A stretch of DNA of 64,000 nucleotides from Brenneria izadpanahii. Lineage in GTDB: Bacteria > Pseudomonadota > Gammaproteobacteria > Enterobacterales > Enterobacteriaceae. The stretch lies in assembly GCF_017569925.1 (NCBI RefSeq), contig NZ_CP050854.1, forward strand, positions 930,001 through 994,000. Reading direction: 5' to 3'. Position 1 is the stretch's first letter; each line of letters starts with the position of its first letter. Below, piece by piece: positions 1-8,593 of this stretch. Under the pieces are notes generated by a model. The model had not been told where the DNA came from, ran no database searches, and saw nothing but the letters and a program-made list of their open reading frames with translations. Made by a program: the position numbers and the translations under genes.

Positions 1-228
1 CGCATCCACCGCCAGACCGGAGTCATCGGCGATTGCCGGCAGACCGGTGATGCGGGAGGCATGACGCGCCTTCAGAAGCGCATTCTCAATAAAGGTCAGG
101 CCCGTTTCTTCCGCGGAATCCACCCCTAGCTCGGTTTGCGCTACGATATCCAGACCAAAATCCGCCAGCAGACTGGCGAGTTCGCGCACTTTACCGGGGT
201 TGCCGGTAGCCAAAACCACTTTTTGCAT
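1..228 (-). CDS. rdgB: XTP/dITP pyrophosphatase RdgB, N-terminal part
   Basis: RdgB/HAM1 family enzymes hydrolyse XTP, ITP and dITP to monophosphates and so keep deaminated purines out of nucleic acids. The readable 76 residues begin [13 protein letters not shown], the nucleotide-binding start of the family, and end in [11 protein letters not shown], which carries the acidic metal-binding residues. The gene runs off the left edge of the window, so most of the C-terminal part is not visible. It is the last visible gene of a minus-strand series after yggS-proC-yggT-yggU and starts 16 bases after the yggU stop, so co-transcription is likely. Confidence 0.95.
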   Translation of the reverse strand, partial: MQKVVLATGNPGKVRELASLLADFGLDIVAQTELGVDSAEETGLTFIENALLKARHASRITGLPAIADDSGLAVDA

Positions 229-244
229 ATGTTTTCCTGCGTGT

Positions 245-535
245 TTATTCAATGAGTTCCGCGACTTCCGCCGGGATGTGTTGCGGATTGACGATTTTAA
301 TCTGTTTATGCCGGCCGAGTTCGCCTTTTTCGATGATGACCAGACTCTTGGCGACCCGGAATTGTTTGGCGAGGAATTTAGTCAGATGGGCGTTGGCCTG
401 GCCGTCGACCGGCGGTGCGGTCACGGCGACTTTCAGTTCGTCGCCGTGCAGCCCGACAATCTGGTCGCGGCTGGCTTTCGGCTGAATATACAGCCGAATC
501 ACCAGGTCGTCATCTTGTCGTGTGACGGCGCTCAT
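245..535 (-). CDS. yggU: YggU, DUF167 family protein
   Basis: Small cytoplasmic protein of 96 residues of the DUF167/YggU family, whose biochemical role is not established. The start [11 protein letters not shown] is chosen because its ATG overlaps the yggT stop codon (ATGA), the usual coupling in enterobacteria; a longer reading frame upstream is only yggT in another frame. The motif [19 protein letters not shown] (about residues 42-60) is the conserved family core. It sits between yggT and rdgB, its usual neighbours. Confidence 0.92.
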   Translation of the reverse strand: MSAVTRQDDDLVIRLYIQPKASRDQIVGLHGDELKVAVTAPPVDGQANAHLTKFLAKQFRVAKSLVIIEKGELGRHKQIKIVNPQHIPAEVAELIE

Positions 536-1086
536 AGCAGGAACCACAGGCCCGGAAACAGATCCATACCCAGATAATTGAACAGATACAGGATCAGGAT
601 CACCGCCATAGCGGAAAAGTCGATGCCGCCCATCACCGGAATAATCCGGCGAATCGGCGCCATAAACGGCTCCGTCAACTGGTGCAGCAGATATTCGATC
701 GGGCTGCGGCCCTGGCTTATCCAACTCATCAGCGAGCGAATAATCACGATCCAGAAGATCAGATAACCGGCGGACTTAAGCAGGGAGAGCAGGCCGACCA
801 GCAGGTTCATCGGGCTGAGCGACAGCGCGCCGACCTGAATCAGCAGCAGCAGCGGATATTTGATGGTGGTCAGAATAAACGCCAGTAATAAGGAAGCGCT
901 GTCAATCGGCCCCAGTGAAGGAAGGATCCGGCGCAGCGGCCCGACAATCGGCTGAGTGATTTTGACCACGAACTGCGAGAGGGGGTTATAAAAATCACTG
1001 CGTGACCACTGCATCCAGATGCGCAACAGTAGAACTATTACGTAGAGGTCGATCAGTGTTTTGACCAGAAAAGTCAGGGTAAGCAT
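532..1086 (-). CDS. yggT: YggT family integral membrane protein
   Basis: Inner-membrane protein of 184 residues made of two tandem YGGT repeats. Each repeat has hydrophobic helices around a conserved segment: [22 protein letters not shown] (first 20 residues [20 protein letters not shown]) near residue 35, and a second copy with [12 protein letters not shown] near residue 139. Related proteins are linked to osmotic tolerance and, in other bacteria, to cell-division and membrane assembly, but the molecular job is unclear. Its stop codon overlaps the yggU start. Length and neighbourhood match the E. coli gene. Confidence 0.93.
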   Translation of the reverse strand: MLTLTFLVKTLIDLYVIVLLLRIWMQWSRSDFYNPLSQFVVKITQPIVGPLRRILPSLGPIDSASLLLAFILTTIKYPLLLLIQVGALSLSPMNLLVGLLSLLKSAGYLIFWIVIIRSLMSWISQGRSPIEYLLHQLTEPFMAPIRRIIPVMGGIDFSAMAVILILYLFNYLGMDLFPGLWFLL

Positions 1087-1133
1087 AGGTACGTCGGTTC
1101 CTTAATAAATGGGATGATGATGAACGTTTTCAA

Positions 1134-1955
1134 TCAGAACAGCTTTTCCATTTCCTTCGCGCGCTCAACGGCGGCCTGCATGGCTTCTGACACGGTTTGC
1201 GTCAGTTGGCGTTCGTTGAATACCCGTAATGCCTCGGCGGTGGTGCCGCCTTTAGACGTCACATTTTCGCGCAGGGTCGACAGCGGAGTATCCGGGCTGG
1301 CTTCCACCAGCGCCGCCGCGCCGGATGCGGACTGCTGCACCAGCAGACGCGCGGTTTCGGGATCGAATCCCTGGCGGATGGCCTCCTGCTGCATCGCCTC
1401 CATAAACAGGAAGAAATACGCGGGCGCGCTGCCGGCGGCGGCGATCACGCCGTTGATATCCTGCTCGTTTTCCACCCAGCATACTTTACCCACGCTTTTC
1501 ATCAACTCGGCGGTAAACTCGCGATCGGCGGCGCCGACGGCGGCGGGGGCATACAGTCCGCTCATCCCTTTTCCCACCAGAGAAGGGGTATTGGGCATAA
1601 TCCGCACGATATTCAACGCCTCTCCCAACAGCGCCTGAAAACGGGCGATATTGACGCCGGCGGCGATAGACAGCACCAGCTTACCGGTGAAATCCACCTG
1701 TTGGCGCAAAGGGTCGCAAACGCTCGCCATCATCTGCGGTTTCACCGCCAGCACAATCACATCGGCGTCTCTGGCGCTTTGTACGTTATCCGCGCTGCTG
1801 GTCACGCCATATTGGGCCGCCAGCGCGTCGCGGCGGGTGCCGGATGGCGCGCACACGCTGATATTCCGGGCGGGATAACCTTTATCAATTAATCCAGCGA
1901 TAATGGCCTGCGCCATATTGCCTGCGCCAATAAACGCTATTTTACGTTGTTGCAT
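1134..1955 (-). CDS. proC: Pyrroline-5-carboxylate reductase
   Basis: ProC reduces 1-pyrroline-5-carboxylate to L-proline with NAD(P)H, the last step of proline synthesis, in the cytoplasm. The 273 residues start with a Rossmann nucleotide-binding motif (FIGAGNMAQAIIAGL, residues 9-23). The C-terminal dimerisation domain has the family signature around residues 220-245, including TPLSTLRENVTSKGGTTAEAL. Length is normal. It lies in the yggS-proC-yggT-yggU-rdgB series and has 47 bases to yggT, so it is probably in the same transcript. Confidence 0.97.
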   Translation of the reverse strand: MQQRKIAFIGAGNMAQAIIAGLIDKGYPARNISVCAPSGTRRDALAAQYGVTSSADNVQSARDADVIVLAVKPQMMASVCDPLRQQVDFTGKLVLSIAAGVNIARFQALLGEALNIVRIMPNTPSLVGKGMSGLYAPAAVGAADREFTAELMKSVGKVCWVENEQDINGVIAAAGSAPAYFFLFMEAMQQEAIRQGFDPETARLLVQQSASGAAALVEASPDTPLSTLRENVTSKGGTTAEALRVFNERQLTQTVSEAMQAAVERAKEMEKLF

Positions 1956-2023
1956 CTAAGCTCTCACTGATTTCTTGTTCTGTTAATCGTTGTCGATGTG
2001 GCTGGCGATGCCGCGGCAGCGGA

Positions 2024-2737
2024 TTATTTCTTCGATGCCGAATAGTCCCGCGCGCCGAAAATGGCGGTGCCGATCCGCACCAGCGTACTGCCCGCGACGA
2101 TGGCGGCGCGCATATCATCAGTCATACCCATCGATAAAGTGTCGATATGAGGATAGTGTAATGCCAATTGTTGAAACAGATCATCCATTTGCCGGAAAAC
2201 GGCTAGCTGACGCTGGTAGTCTGTTTCCGGGGCCGGAATGGCCATTAATCCGCGCAGACGCAGATTCGGCAATGCCGCCACGTCGGCCGCCAACGCGGAT
2301 AATTCTTCAACCTTAATGCCGGATTTGCTCGGCTCGTTGCTGATATTGATTTGCAATAACACGTTCAGCGGCGGTAATGACGCCGGGCGCTGTTCGCTCA
2401 ATCGCTGGGCGATGCGCAGACGATCCACCGTATGGAACCAGTCGAAATTTTCGGCCACCAGCCGGCTTTTATTCGACTGTAGCGGACCGATAAAGTGCCA
2501 TTCCAAATCTATTTCCGGTTTGTTTTCCCGAAAGTAATGGATTTTGTCCACGCCCTCCTGCACATAGTTTTCGCCAAAGGCGCGCTGCCCGGCGGCGATG
2601 GCTTCTTCGATAGCGGTCACAGGTTTGGTTTTGCTGACTGCAAGCAGCTTAATTTCTTCTGGTGTTCGTGCGCAGTGCTGTGCGGCGGCGGCGATTTGCC
2701 GCCTGATGTCCTGTAGGTTCTGCTGGATAGTCGTCAT
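2024..2737 (-). CDS. yggS: PLP homeostasis protein YggS
   Basis: YggS-type proteins bind pyridoxal 5'-phosphate and keep free PLP and amino-acid pools in balance; they have the alanine-racemase N-terminal barrel without racemase activity. The 237-residue product has the PLP lysine in LLAVSKTKPV (residues 31-40; the K of SKTKP), the GENYVQE segment (residues 55-61) and the phosphate-binding end SMGMTDDMRAAI. It starts 20 bases from the divergent pilT-like gene, so the two share one short promoter region. It is first in the minus-strand series that includes proC. Confidence 0.95.
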   Translation of the reverse strand: MTTIQQNLQDIRRQIAAAAQHCARTPEEIKLLAVSKTKPVTAIEEAIAAGQRAFGENYVQEGVDKIHYFRENKPEIDLEWHFIGPLQSNKSRLVAENFDWFHTVDRLRIAQRLSEQRPASLPPLNVLLQINISNEPSKSGIKVEELSALAADVAALPNLRLRGLMAIPAPETDYQRQLAVFRQMDDLFQQLALHYPHIDTLSMGMTDDMRAAIVAGSTLVRIGTAIFGARDYSASKK

Positions 2738-2757
2738 AGTAATTCAGGAGATTATCG

Positions 2758-3753
2758 ATGAATGTGGATGAATGGGTGTCGCTTAGTGTAAAGCATAATG
2801 CCTCGGATCTGCACCTGTGTAGCGGACATCCGCCGGTGTTGCGCGTTGATGGTCAGCTACGCGCGGAAAATACCTTACCACGTTTGCGCGCCGAGCAACT
2901 GGAACAATGGTGTTCCGCTTGGCTTGACGCCCCCCAGCTACGGCAACTGCGGCAATCGGGGCAGTTGGATTGCGCTCTGATGCTGGCGGAAGGACAGCGC
3001 CTGCGGGCGAATCTGTTCCGCCAGCGGCTGGGATTCTCCGCCGCGCTGCGCGTCATACCGTCAACCCACCCTTCGTTAACCACGCTGCGCGCGCCGCCGA
3101 TCCTGTCCGAGCTGCTTGAGAAGCCCGATGGCCTGATTTTACTGACCGGCGCCACCGGCAGCGGGAAATCGACCACGTTGGCGGCGATGATTTCGGCGCT
3201 GAATCAGAGCAGCCGCCGGCATGTGATCACGCTGGAAGATCCGATCGAGTTTATCCATAACAGCCGGCAGTGCCTGATCCAGCAGCGTGAAATCGGCCGG
3301 GACAGCATATCGTTTGCCGACGCCCTGCGCGCCGCGCTGCGCGAAGATCCCGACGTGATTTTGCTGGGGGAACTGCGCGATACCGAAACGATCCGCCTGG
3401 CGTTAACGGCGGCGGAAACCGGACATTTGGTGCTGTCCACTCTACATACCCGCAGTGCGGCGCAGGCGGTGGATCGGCTGGTGGATGCGTTTCCCGGTGA
3501 TGAAAAAACGTTCGTCCGCAGCCAATTGGCCGCGTGTTTACAGGCGGTGATTGCGCAACAACTGCTGCCGATGGCGCAAGGGGGCAGGGTGGCTCTGTTT
3601 GAAGTGCTGACGGCGACCTCCGCGGTCAGTAATCTGATCCGGGAAGGGAAAAGCCACCAGTTGCCCAGTCTGATCCAGAGCGGCGCTCAGGCCGGCATGC
3701 AGACGTTTGAACAGAGCCGTCAGCAACGTATTCGGGAGGGGGTGCTGTCTTGA
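2758..3753 (+). CDS. pilT: PilT/YggR-like type IV pilus retraction ATPase
   Basis: Secretion/pilus ATPase of the GspE-PilT family, 331 residues. The N-terminal PAS-like domain (MNVDEWVSLSVKHNASDLHLC) is followed by Walker A GATGSGKST (about residues 130-138), the Asp box, Walker B DVILLGELRD and the His box TGHLVLSTLHT, all intact. In enterobacteria this gene (yggR) normally stands divergent to yggS, as here, and often lacks the other pilus genes nearby, so its role in twitching or DNA uptake is uncertain. A shine-dalgarno GGAG lies before the ATG. Directly downstream the core order breaks: the usual next gene yqgF/ruvX is replaced by a type III effector. Confidence 0.9.
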   Translation: MNVDEWVSLSVKHNASDLHLCSGHPPVLRVDGQLRAENTLPRLRAEQLEQWCSAWLDAPQLRQLRQSGQLDCALMLAEGQRLRANLFRQRLGFSAALRVIPSTHPSLTTLRAPPILSELLEKPDGLILLTGATGSGKSTTLAAMISALNQSSRRHVITLEDPIEFIHNSRQCLIQQREIGRDSISFADALRAALREDPDVILLGELRDTETIRLALTAAETGHLVLSTLHTRSAAQAVDRLVDAFPGDEKTFVRSQLAACLQAVIAQQLLPMAQGGRVALFEVLTATSAVSNLIREGKSHQLPSLIQSGAQAGMQTFEQSRQQRIREGVLS

Positions 3754-3811
3754 CGCTTTCCACGTTGTCTTGATGGCGGCGCGCTTCTGGATCGTTTGGA
3801 TCTCCGCGGCT

Positions 3812-4873
3812 TCAGCGTCGGCTGCCCAGCCACTGCAACGTATCTCTGGCGAAGGCCATACGCTGATCTTCGATAGCCGTATTGTAGGTTACGGCCTGAG
3901 GAATCCCATGGTTTTCGTAGGCAACGCGCGTATTGAGGTTTTTATTGAAATCATGGCGTAAGGTATTTTTTATCGGTTCCGGCAACGAATTGAACACGCT
4001 CTGCGACGTCGTCAGCCGATAGAAGTCGGCTGGCAGTTCGTGTTTAAATTTTCGCGTCACAAACGTATCCCTATTGCTTTTGTCATAATCGCCATCGTCA
4101 ATTTTGGCATAGTTGCGCTGGTGAAATTGATTCATCGCCTCTTCACTCGACGCCATTGCTTTCACATCATGCAGAGAAAAAATTTTGCAGCCGGAAGGCG
4201 ATTTTTGAACCGAGGTGAATAACACCGTTAACGCGGCGTCATGGTCGGTGATATGTTCCGCAATGTCAGAGTCCGTAAACGCAGAGGCATAGGCGTCCAC
4301 CACCACCAGCGAGATCTTATTATTTTTCTTCTCCGCTTCCACCGCCACGCTATGCGGCGTTTCATTAGGTTCATCATCATCCGCAATGTTCATCACCGCA
4401 CGCCATTTGGTGTCGTTGTCCATCATACGCAGCGCATTTTTCAGTTCGTCGCCATTGGTCGCAGAAATACTCAACAGGCCGATCTGTAGATGATGTTTAT
4501 CGTTTTGCGCCATGATGAGATATTTTTGCAGGGCGCTTTCTTCCGTTCTGACATTCGGCTGAATTGCATCACTAGCGTGACTCGCCAGTTTATTCAGATA
4601 GTTGTTCAACTGCTTTGTTACCTGCCGCGGGTTATAGCCTTCAGATGAACGGAGAGCGAGGCCGAGGTGGCTAAACCGCGCGCCCAGGCCGGCGGACGCT
4701 TCTTTGCGGGCGCTCATGTAAGGATAAACCGCGCGTGCCGGCTGCGAAGAGGAGGATTCTTGCGGCCCGCCCGACGATTCGGCGGCGGAAGTGGCGGAAG
4801 ATGAGGCGGCGTTCAGCGAGCCGGAGTGCGATGGATGAGAAGCGGTAAAAGAGGTGATAAAGGGAATTCGCAT
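3812..4873 (-). CDS. YopJ-family type III secreted acetyltransferase effector
   Basis: YopJ/HopZ/PopP2-type effectors are injected into host cells, where they acetylate Ser, Thr or Lys of signalling proteins. In this 353-residue product I see a Ser/Ala-rich unstructured N terminus (residues 8-48) of the type used for secretion, then a catalytic core with candidate triad H174 (TPHSVAVE), D193 (VVVDAYAS) and C229 (SVQKSPSGCKIFSL). The segment around C229 matches the YopJ active-site motif, and the H-to-D distance of 19 equals H109-E128 in YopJ and H260-D279 in PopP2. There is no Gly at position 2, so no myristoylation. An hrp box lies 33 bases upstream. No secretion-apparatus genes or chaperone are nearby, so the gene is an isolated effector locus. 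Which effector group it belongs to is not clear from sequence alone. Confidence 0.85.
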   Translation of the reverse strand: MRIPFITSFTASHPSHSGSLNAASSSATSAAESSGGPQESSSSQPARAVYPYMSARKEASAGLGARFSHLGLALRSSEGYNPRQVTKQLNNYLNKLASHASDAIQPNVRTEESALQKYLIMAQNDKHHLQIGLLSISATNGDELKNALRMMDNDTKWRAVMNIADDDEPNETPHSVAVEAEKKNNKISLVVVDAYASAFTDSDIAEHITDHDAALTVLFTSVQKSPSGCKIFSLHDVKAMASSEEAMNQFHQRNYAKIDDGDYDKSNRDTFVTRKFKHELPADFYRLTTSQSVFNSLPEPIKNTLRHDFNKNLNTRVAYENHGIPQAVTYNTAIEDQRMAFARDTLQWLGSRR

Positions 4874-4905
4874 GGTAATGGTTCAGCGTATTAAGACGGA
4901 TACTT

Positions 4906-4934
4906 TCTGTGTGTTGGTCTTCGCGATCGGTTCC
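4906..4934 (-). promoter_or_regulatory. hrp box (HrpL-dependent promoter) of the effector gene
   Basis: Read on the minus strand this is GGAACC, 16 bases, then ACACAGA. The consensus for the ECF sigma factor HrpL is GGAACC-N15/16-CCACNNA, so the -35 is perfect, the spacing is right, and the -10 has one mismatch (first C to A). It ends 33 bases before the effector ATG, a usual distance. Confidence 0.82.
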
Positions 4935-5083
4935 CGCAACGTTTTAAGCGCGATGCGATGTCATTTTTCAATTAGCGGCATTGTTGTACCTATCTGGGGC
5001 GCGATGATCAATTTTGGCGCATCTAATGCACCATTGCCGCACAAGGCCTTTTGCCGTCATTTTTATAACCAACTGAAAAAGAT

Positions 5084-5109
5084 AAATAAAAAAACATGGC
5101 ACCCATGTT
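5084..5109 (-). terminator. Intrinsic terminator, minus strand
   Basis: A 7-bp stem AACATGG/CCATGTT with a 3-base loop (5093-5109), followed on the minus strand by TTTTTTATTT. It reads toward the effector gene and would shield it from transcription coming from the right, although no intact minus-strand gene lies there. Confidence 0.55.
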
Positions 5110-5380
5110 GCTTACTCAATTTCGCAGTTGTTGAGTTGTTGGACTGATTTTGTGAGATGACGTTTTTTTAATTTTACCGCCGGTTCCGGCATCAGGGGTT
5201 TCATGCGGTGATGCCGTTCACCTGGCTGGGATTGCGCTTCGGTTGAGCTCGTTCGCGGGTGCCGGCGGCGTTTTATCAGGGAGATATAACGATGAGGTTC
5301 CAGCAGAGATGCCCACGTTATGGTCGTCCCATCGTCTCGCGTTTTAAACCAACGGCATTCGTTTCTACTAAGGGGATTGT

Positions 5381-6991
5381 ATGAGATTGGGTAGCAGAAA
5401 ATCGAAGTGCGCAGTAGCGTTGTCCGCTTTTTTGGCGTCGTTAGCCATGATGCCGGCATTGCAGGCCAAAACGCTGGTCTATTGTTCCGAGGCCTCGCCA
5501 GAGGGGTTCAACCCGCAGTTGTTCACCACCGGGGTAACGAACGATGCCAGCGCCAATCCCATTTACAACCGGCTGATTGATTTTAAATATGGTACGACCG
5601 AACTGGCGCCGTCATTGGCCGAGCGTTGGGAGATCAGCCCGGACGGCAAAACCTATACGTTTTACCTGCGCAAAAACGTGAAATGGCAAAGCAACAAAGC
5701 CTTTACGCCCAGCCGGGATTTTAACGCCGATGACGTGATATTCAGCTTTATGCGCCAGAAAGACGCCGCATCGCCCTGGCACGGCGTATCTGGCGGTAAC
5801 TATCCCTATTTTACCGGGATGGGAATGGATCAGCTGATAACCAGCATCGCCAAACTTGATGATTACCGGGTGGTCTTTACGCTGTCTCACCCGGAAGTGC
5901 CTTTCCTTTCCGATATCGCCATGGGGTTTGCTTCGATAACCTCCGCCGAGTATGCCGATAAAATGATGAAGGCCGGCACGCCGGAAAAGCTGGATCTCGA
6001 TCCTATCGGCACCGGCCCGTTTCAACTGGCGCAGTATCAGAAAGATTCGCGCATTTTGTTTAAAGCCTTTGGCGATTATTGGGGGGGTAAAAGCAAAATC
6101 GACCGTCTGGTGTTCACCATTACGCCGGATGCATCGGTGCGCTTCGCCAAATTGCAGAAAGATGAATGCCAGGTCATGGTTTCACCCAATCCCGCCGATA
6201 TTCCCGACATCAAGAAAGCCGCGCATGTCACTTTGCTGGAACAGGCCGGACTGACGACGGGCTATCTGTCGTTCAACGTGGAGAAGAAACCGTTCGACAA
6301 CCTGAAGGTGCGTCAGGCTTTGTCGCTGGCGGTGAATAAACCCGCGATCATCGAAGCGGTTTATCAGGGAACCGGACAGCTGGCAAACAGCCTGATCCCG
6401 CCGTCAATGTGGGGCTATAACCCCGATAAGCACGGCAGCGATTACGATCCCGTCAAGGCGAAGGCGCTGCTGGCCGAAGCCGGATATGCTCAGGGATTTT
6501 CCACCGATCTCTGGGCGATGCCGGTACAGCGTCCCTATAACCCGAATGCGCGACGCATGGCTGAAATGATCCAGGCGGATTGGGCGGCGATTGGCGTGAC
6601 CACCAAAATTGTGACTTATGAGTGGGGCGAATATCTTAAACGCGCCGCCGAAGGCGATCATCAGAGCATCCTGATTGGTTGGGGCGGCGATAACGGCGAT
6701 CCGGATAATTTCTTCAGTCCGTTATTCAGTTGCGCATCCATTAACGGCGGCGCTAACTATTCACGCTGGTGCGACAAGTCGTTTGAGTCTTTGATTACGG
6801 CGGCGCGCAGCGAACCGGATCATGCGCAACGCGTCCGTTTATATCATCAGGCGCAGGATGTGATGGCGCAACAGGCTCCGGCGATTATGATCGGTCATTC
6901 AACGGTTTATGAACCCATCAGCGACAAGGTGAAAAACTATATGATTTCCCCGGTCGGCGGTCACCGCTTCGAACAAGCCGACCTGGATTAA
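5381..6991 (+). CDS. Dipeptide ABC transporter periplasmic binding protein, DppA paralogue
   Basis: Periplasmic SBP_bac_5 family protein of 536 residues, strongly DppA-like. A Sec signal peptide (residues 1-29, cleavage after ALQA) precedes KTLVYCSEASPEGFNPQLFT, nearly the mature start of E. coli DppA; TITPDASVRFAKLQKDECQV and WAMPVQRPYNPNARRMAEMI (last 20) are further DppA hallmarks. No dppBCDF genes follow, so it probably delivers its ligand to the permease of the main Dpp system. A dipeptidase gene begins 55 bases downstream, which supports a peptide ligand. Start chosen for the upstream AAGGGG. It heads the plus-strand accessory series that ends with the PTS and lyase genes. Confidence 0.9.
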   Translation: MRLGSRKSKCAVALSAFLASLAMMPALQAKTLVYCSEASPEGFNPQLFTTGVTNDASANPIYNRLIDFKYGTTELAPSLAERWEISPDGKTYTFYLRKNVKWQSNKAFTPSRDFNADDVIFSFMRQKDAASPWHGVSGGNYPYFTGMGMDQLITSIAKLDDYRVVFTLSHPEVPFLSDIAMGFASITSAEYADKMMKAGTPEKLDLDPIGTGPFQLAQYQKDSRILFKAFGDYWGGKSKIDRLVFTITPDASVRFAKLQKDECQVMVSPNPADIPDIKKAAHVTLLEQAGLTTGYLSFNVEKKPFDNLKVRQALSLAVNKPAIIEAVYQGTGQLANSLIPPSMWGYNPDKHGSDYDPVKAKALLAEAGYAQGFSTDLWAMPVQRPYNPNARRMAEMIQADWAAIGVTTKIVTYEWGEYLKRAAEGDHQSILIGWGGDNGDPDNFFSPLFSCASINGGANYSRWCDKSFESLITAARSEPDHAQRVRLYHQAQDVMAQQAPAIMIGHSTVYEPISDKVKNYMISPVGGHRFEQADLD

Positions 6992-7046
6992 CGTTAGTGC
7001 CGGCCGAGACGCTCGGCCGGCCATTTTTTGAAAAGGCAGAAACCCA

Positions 7047-8504
7047 ATGGGCTCATTATCACATTTGTCTCCGCAACCGCTGTGGGATCGCTTTGCCGAT
7101 ATCTGTTCCATTCCGCATCCTTCGTATCATGAAGAGCAACTGGCGCGCTATCTGGTTTCCTGGGCGCAGGAGAGAGGGCTGGCGGCCAGGCGGGATAGCG
7201 TAGGCAATGTCTTTATTCGCAAACCGGCGACGCCCGGCCGGGAAAACCGGGTTCCGGTGATCCTGCAGGCGCACCTGGATATGGTTCCCCAGAAAGCGCA
7301 CGGCAAACAACATGACTTTACCCGCGATCCGATAGAGCCCTATGAGGATGATGGCTGGGTCAAAGCCAGACAAACAACGTTGGGCGCAGATAACGGCATC
7401 GGTCTGGCTTCCATACTGGCGGTTCTGGAGTCGCCGGACGTGGAGCACGGTCCGCTGGAAGCGTTGCTGACCATGACCGAAGAGACGGGCATGATCGGGG
7501 CGAAAGGGCTTGAGGCGGGCTGGTTGCAGGGCGATATCCTGATCAACACCGATTCCGGCACGGAAGGTGAAATCTATATGGGCTGCGCCGGCGGGGTTGA
7601 TGCGATCGCCCGCCTGGCGGTGGGGCGCGAACCGCGCAGAGAGGGAGACGGCACGCTGGAACTGTCGATTGACGGGCTGGTCGGCGGCCACTCCGGCGGC
7701 AATATCGCGCTGGGGTTAGGCAATGCCTATAAGCTGATGGCGCGTTTCTTATATCAATACGCCGACGCATCCGAAGCTCGTCTGATCGCCCTGGCGGGGA
7801 ATAAAATGAGGAATGCGATTCCGGCGCAGGCGAACGCCCGGCTGTCTGTTCCAACAGCCAGACTCAGCGCGTTCAAACAGAGCGTTGACGCATTCCGTGA
7901 CGTTATCGTCCGCGAGTTGAAGTGTGCGGAACCGAATCTGACCGTTTCACTGACCGAGTGCGACGATGGCGAAGCGCCGCTGGATTTGCCTTCCCAGCAG
8001 CGGATGATTGCATTGCTGCGCGCCATGCCGCACGGGGTGATCAGAATGAGCGATACGTTTGAGGGCGTGGTGGAAACCTCGCTCAACCTGGGCGTCGTCG
8101 AACTGTCCGCGTCGCAGGTGGAAATCAACTGCCTGGTGCGTTCATTGCTGGACAGCGGTAAAGACGATGTCGTGGATACCCTTGGCGCGCTGGCCCGGCT
8201 TGCCGGCGCGGATTTCCATACCGAAGGCGCCTATCCCGGTTGGGCGCCCGATCGGCATTCACGGATTAAGGCCATTACCGAACAGTGCTGGCAACGGCTG
8301 TTTGGCGGCATGCCCAGCATCAAGGTGGTGCATGCGGGATTGGAATGCGGTTTGTTCAAACAGCATTATCCATCGCTTGATATGGTTTCTATCGGCCCGA
8401 CCATGCTGGGAGCGCACTCTCCGCAGGAGAAGGTCAATATTGCCAGCGTTGGACGCTACTGGACTTTGCTCACTGAAATGCTTGATGCTATTCCGCAACG
8501 CTAA
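7047..8504 (+). CDS. PepD-type aminoacyl-histidine dipeptidase
   Basis: Metallodipeptidase of the M20 family (PepD, Xaa-His dipeptidase/peptidase D), cytoplasmic, 485 residues like E. coli PepD. The two-zinc site is visible: H76 in LQAHLDMV, D115 in GADNGIG, catalytic E145 and ligand E146 in TMTEETGMIG, D169 in NTDSGTEG, and a late His in HAGLECGLF. It starts 55 bases after the DppA paralogue and precedes a GntR regulator by 89 bases. The likely job is to cleave dipeptides brought in by the neighbouring binding protein. It may be a paralogue of a housekeeping pepD elsewhere in the genome, so I give no symbol. Confidence 0.88.
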   Translation: MGSLSHLSPQPLWDRFADICSIPHPSYHEEQLARYLVSWAQERGLAARRDSVGNVFIRKPATPGRENRVPVILQAHLDMVPQKAHGKQHDFTRDPIEPYEDDGWVKARQTTLGADNGIGLASILAVLESPDVEHGPLEALLTMTEETGMIGAKGLEAGWLQGDILINTDSGTEGEIYMGCAGGVDAIARLAVGREPRREGDGTLELSIDGLVGGHSGGNIALGLGNAYKLMARFLYQYADASEARLIALAGNKMRNAIPAQANARLSVPTARLSAFKQSVDAFRDVIVRELKCAEPNLTVSLTECDDGEAPLDLPSQQRMIALLRAMPHGVIRMSDTFEGVVETSLNLGVVELSASQVEINCLVRSLLDSGKDDVVDTLGALARLAGADFHTEGAYPGWAPDRHSRIKAITEQCWQRLFGGMPSIKVVHAGLECGLFKQHYPSLDMVSIGPTMLGAHSPQEKVNIASVGRYWTLLTEMLDAIPQR

Positions 8505-8593
8505 AGGAAGCCCCTACGGTATGGATGCTAACCTCATCGCTCCGTCGTCTTCCCGCTATGTCAACCGGAGAGTTCCCGTAGAGGAGTGTCGTG

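Larger units (their letters stand above)
4874..5380. other. Intergenic region between effector and dppA paralogue
   Basis: 507 bases without a supported gene. It holds the hrp box at the left, an A/T-rich stretch (about 4975-5110), a minus-strand intrinsic terminator at 5084-5109, and the promoter area of the dppA paralogue on the right. A minus-strand open frame (stop at 5112) ends exactly before the terminator; its last ~80 codons are basic and could be a gene remnant, but I recognise no family. Confidence 0.6.
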
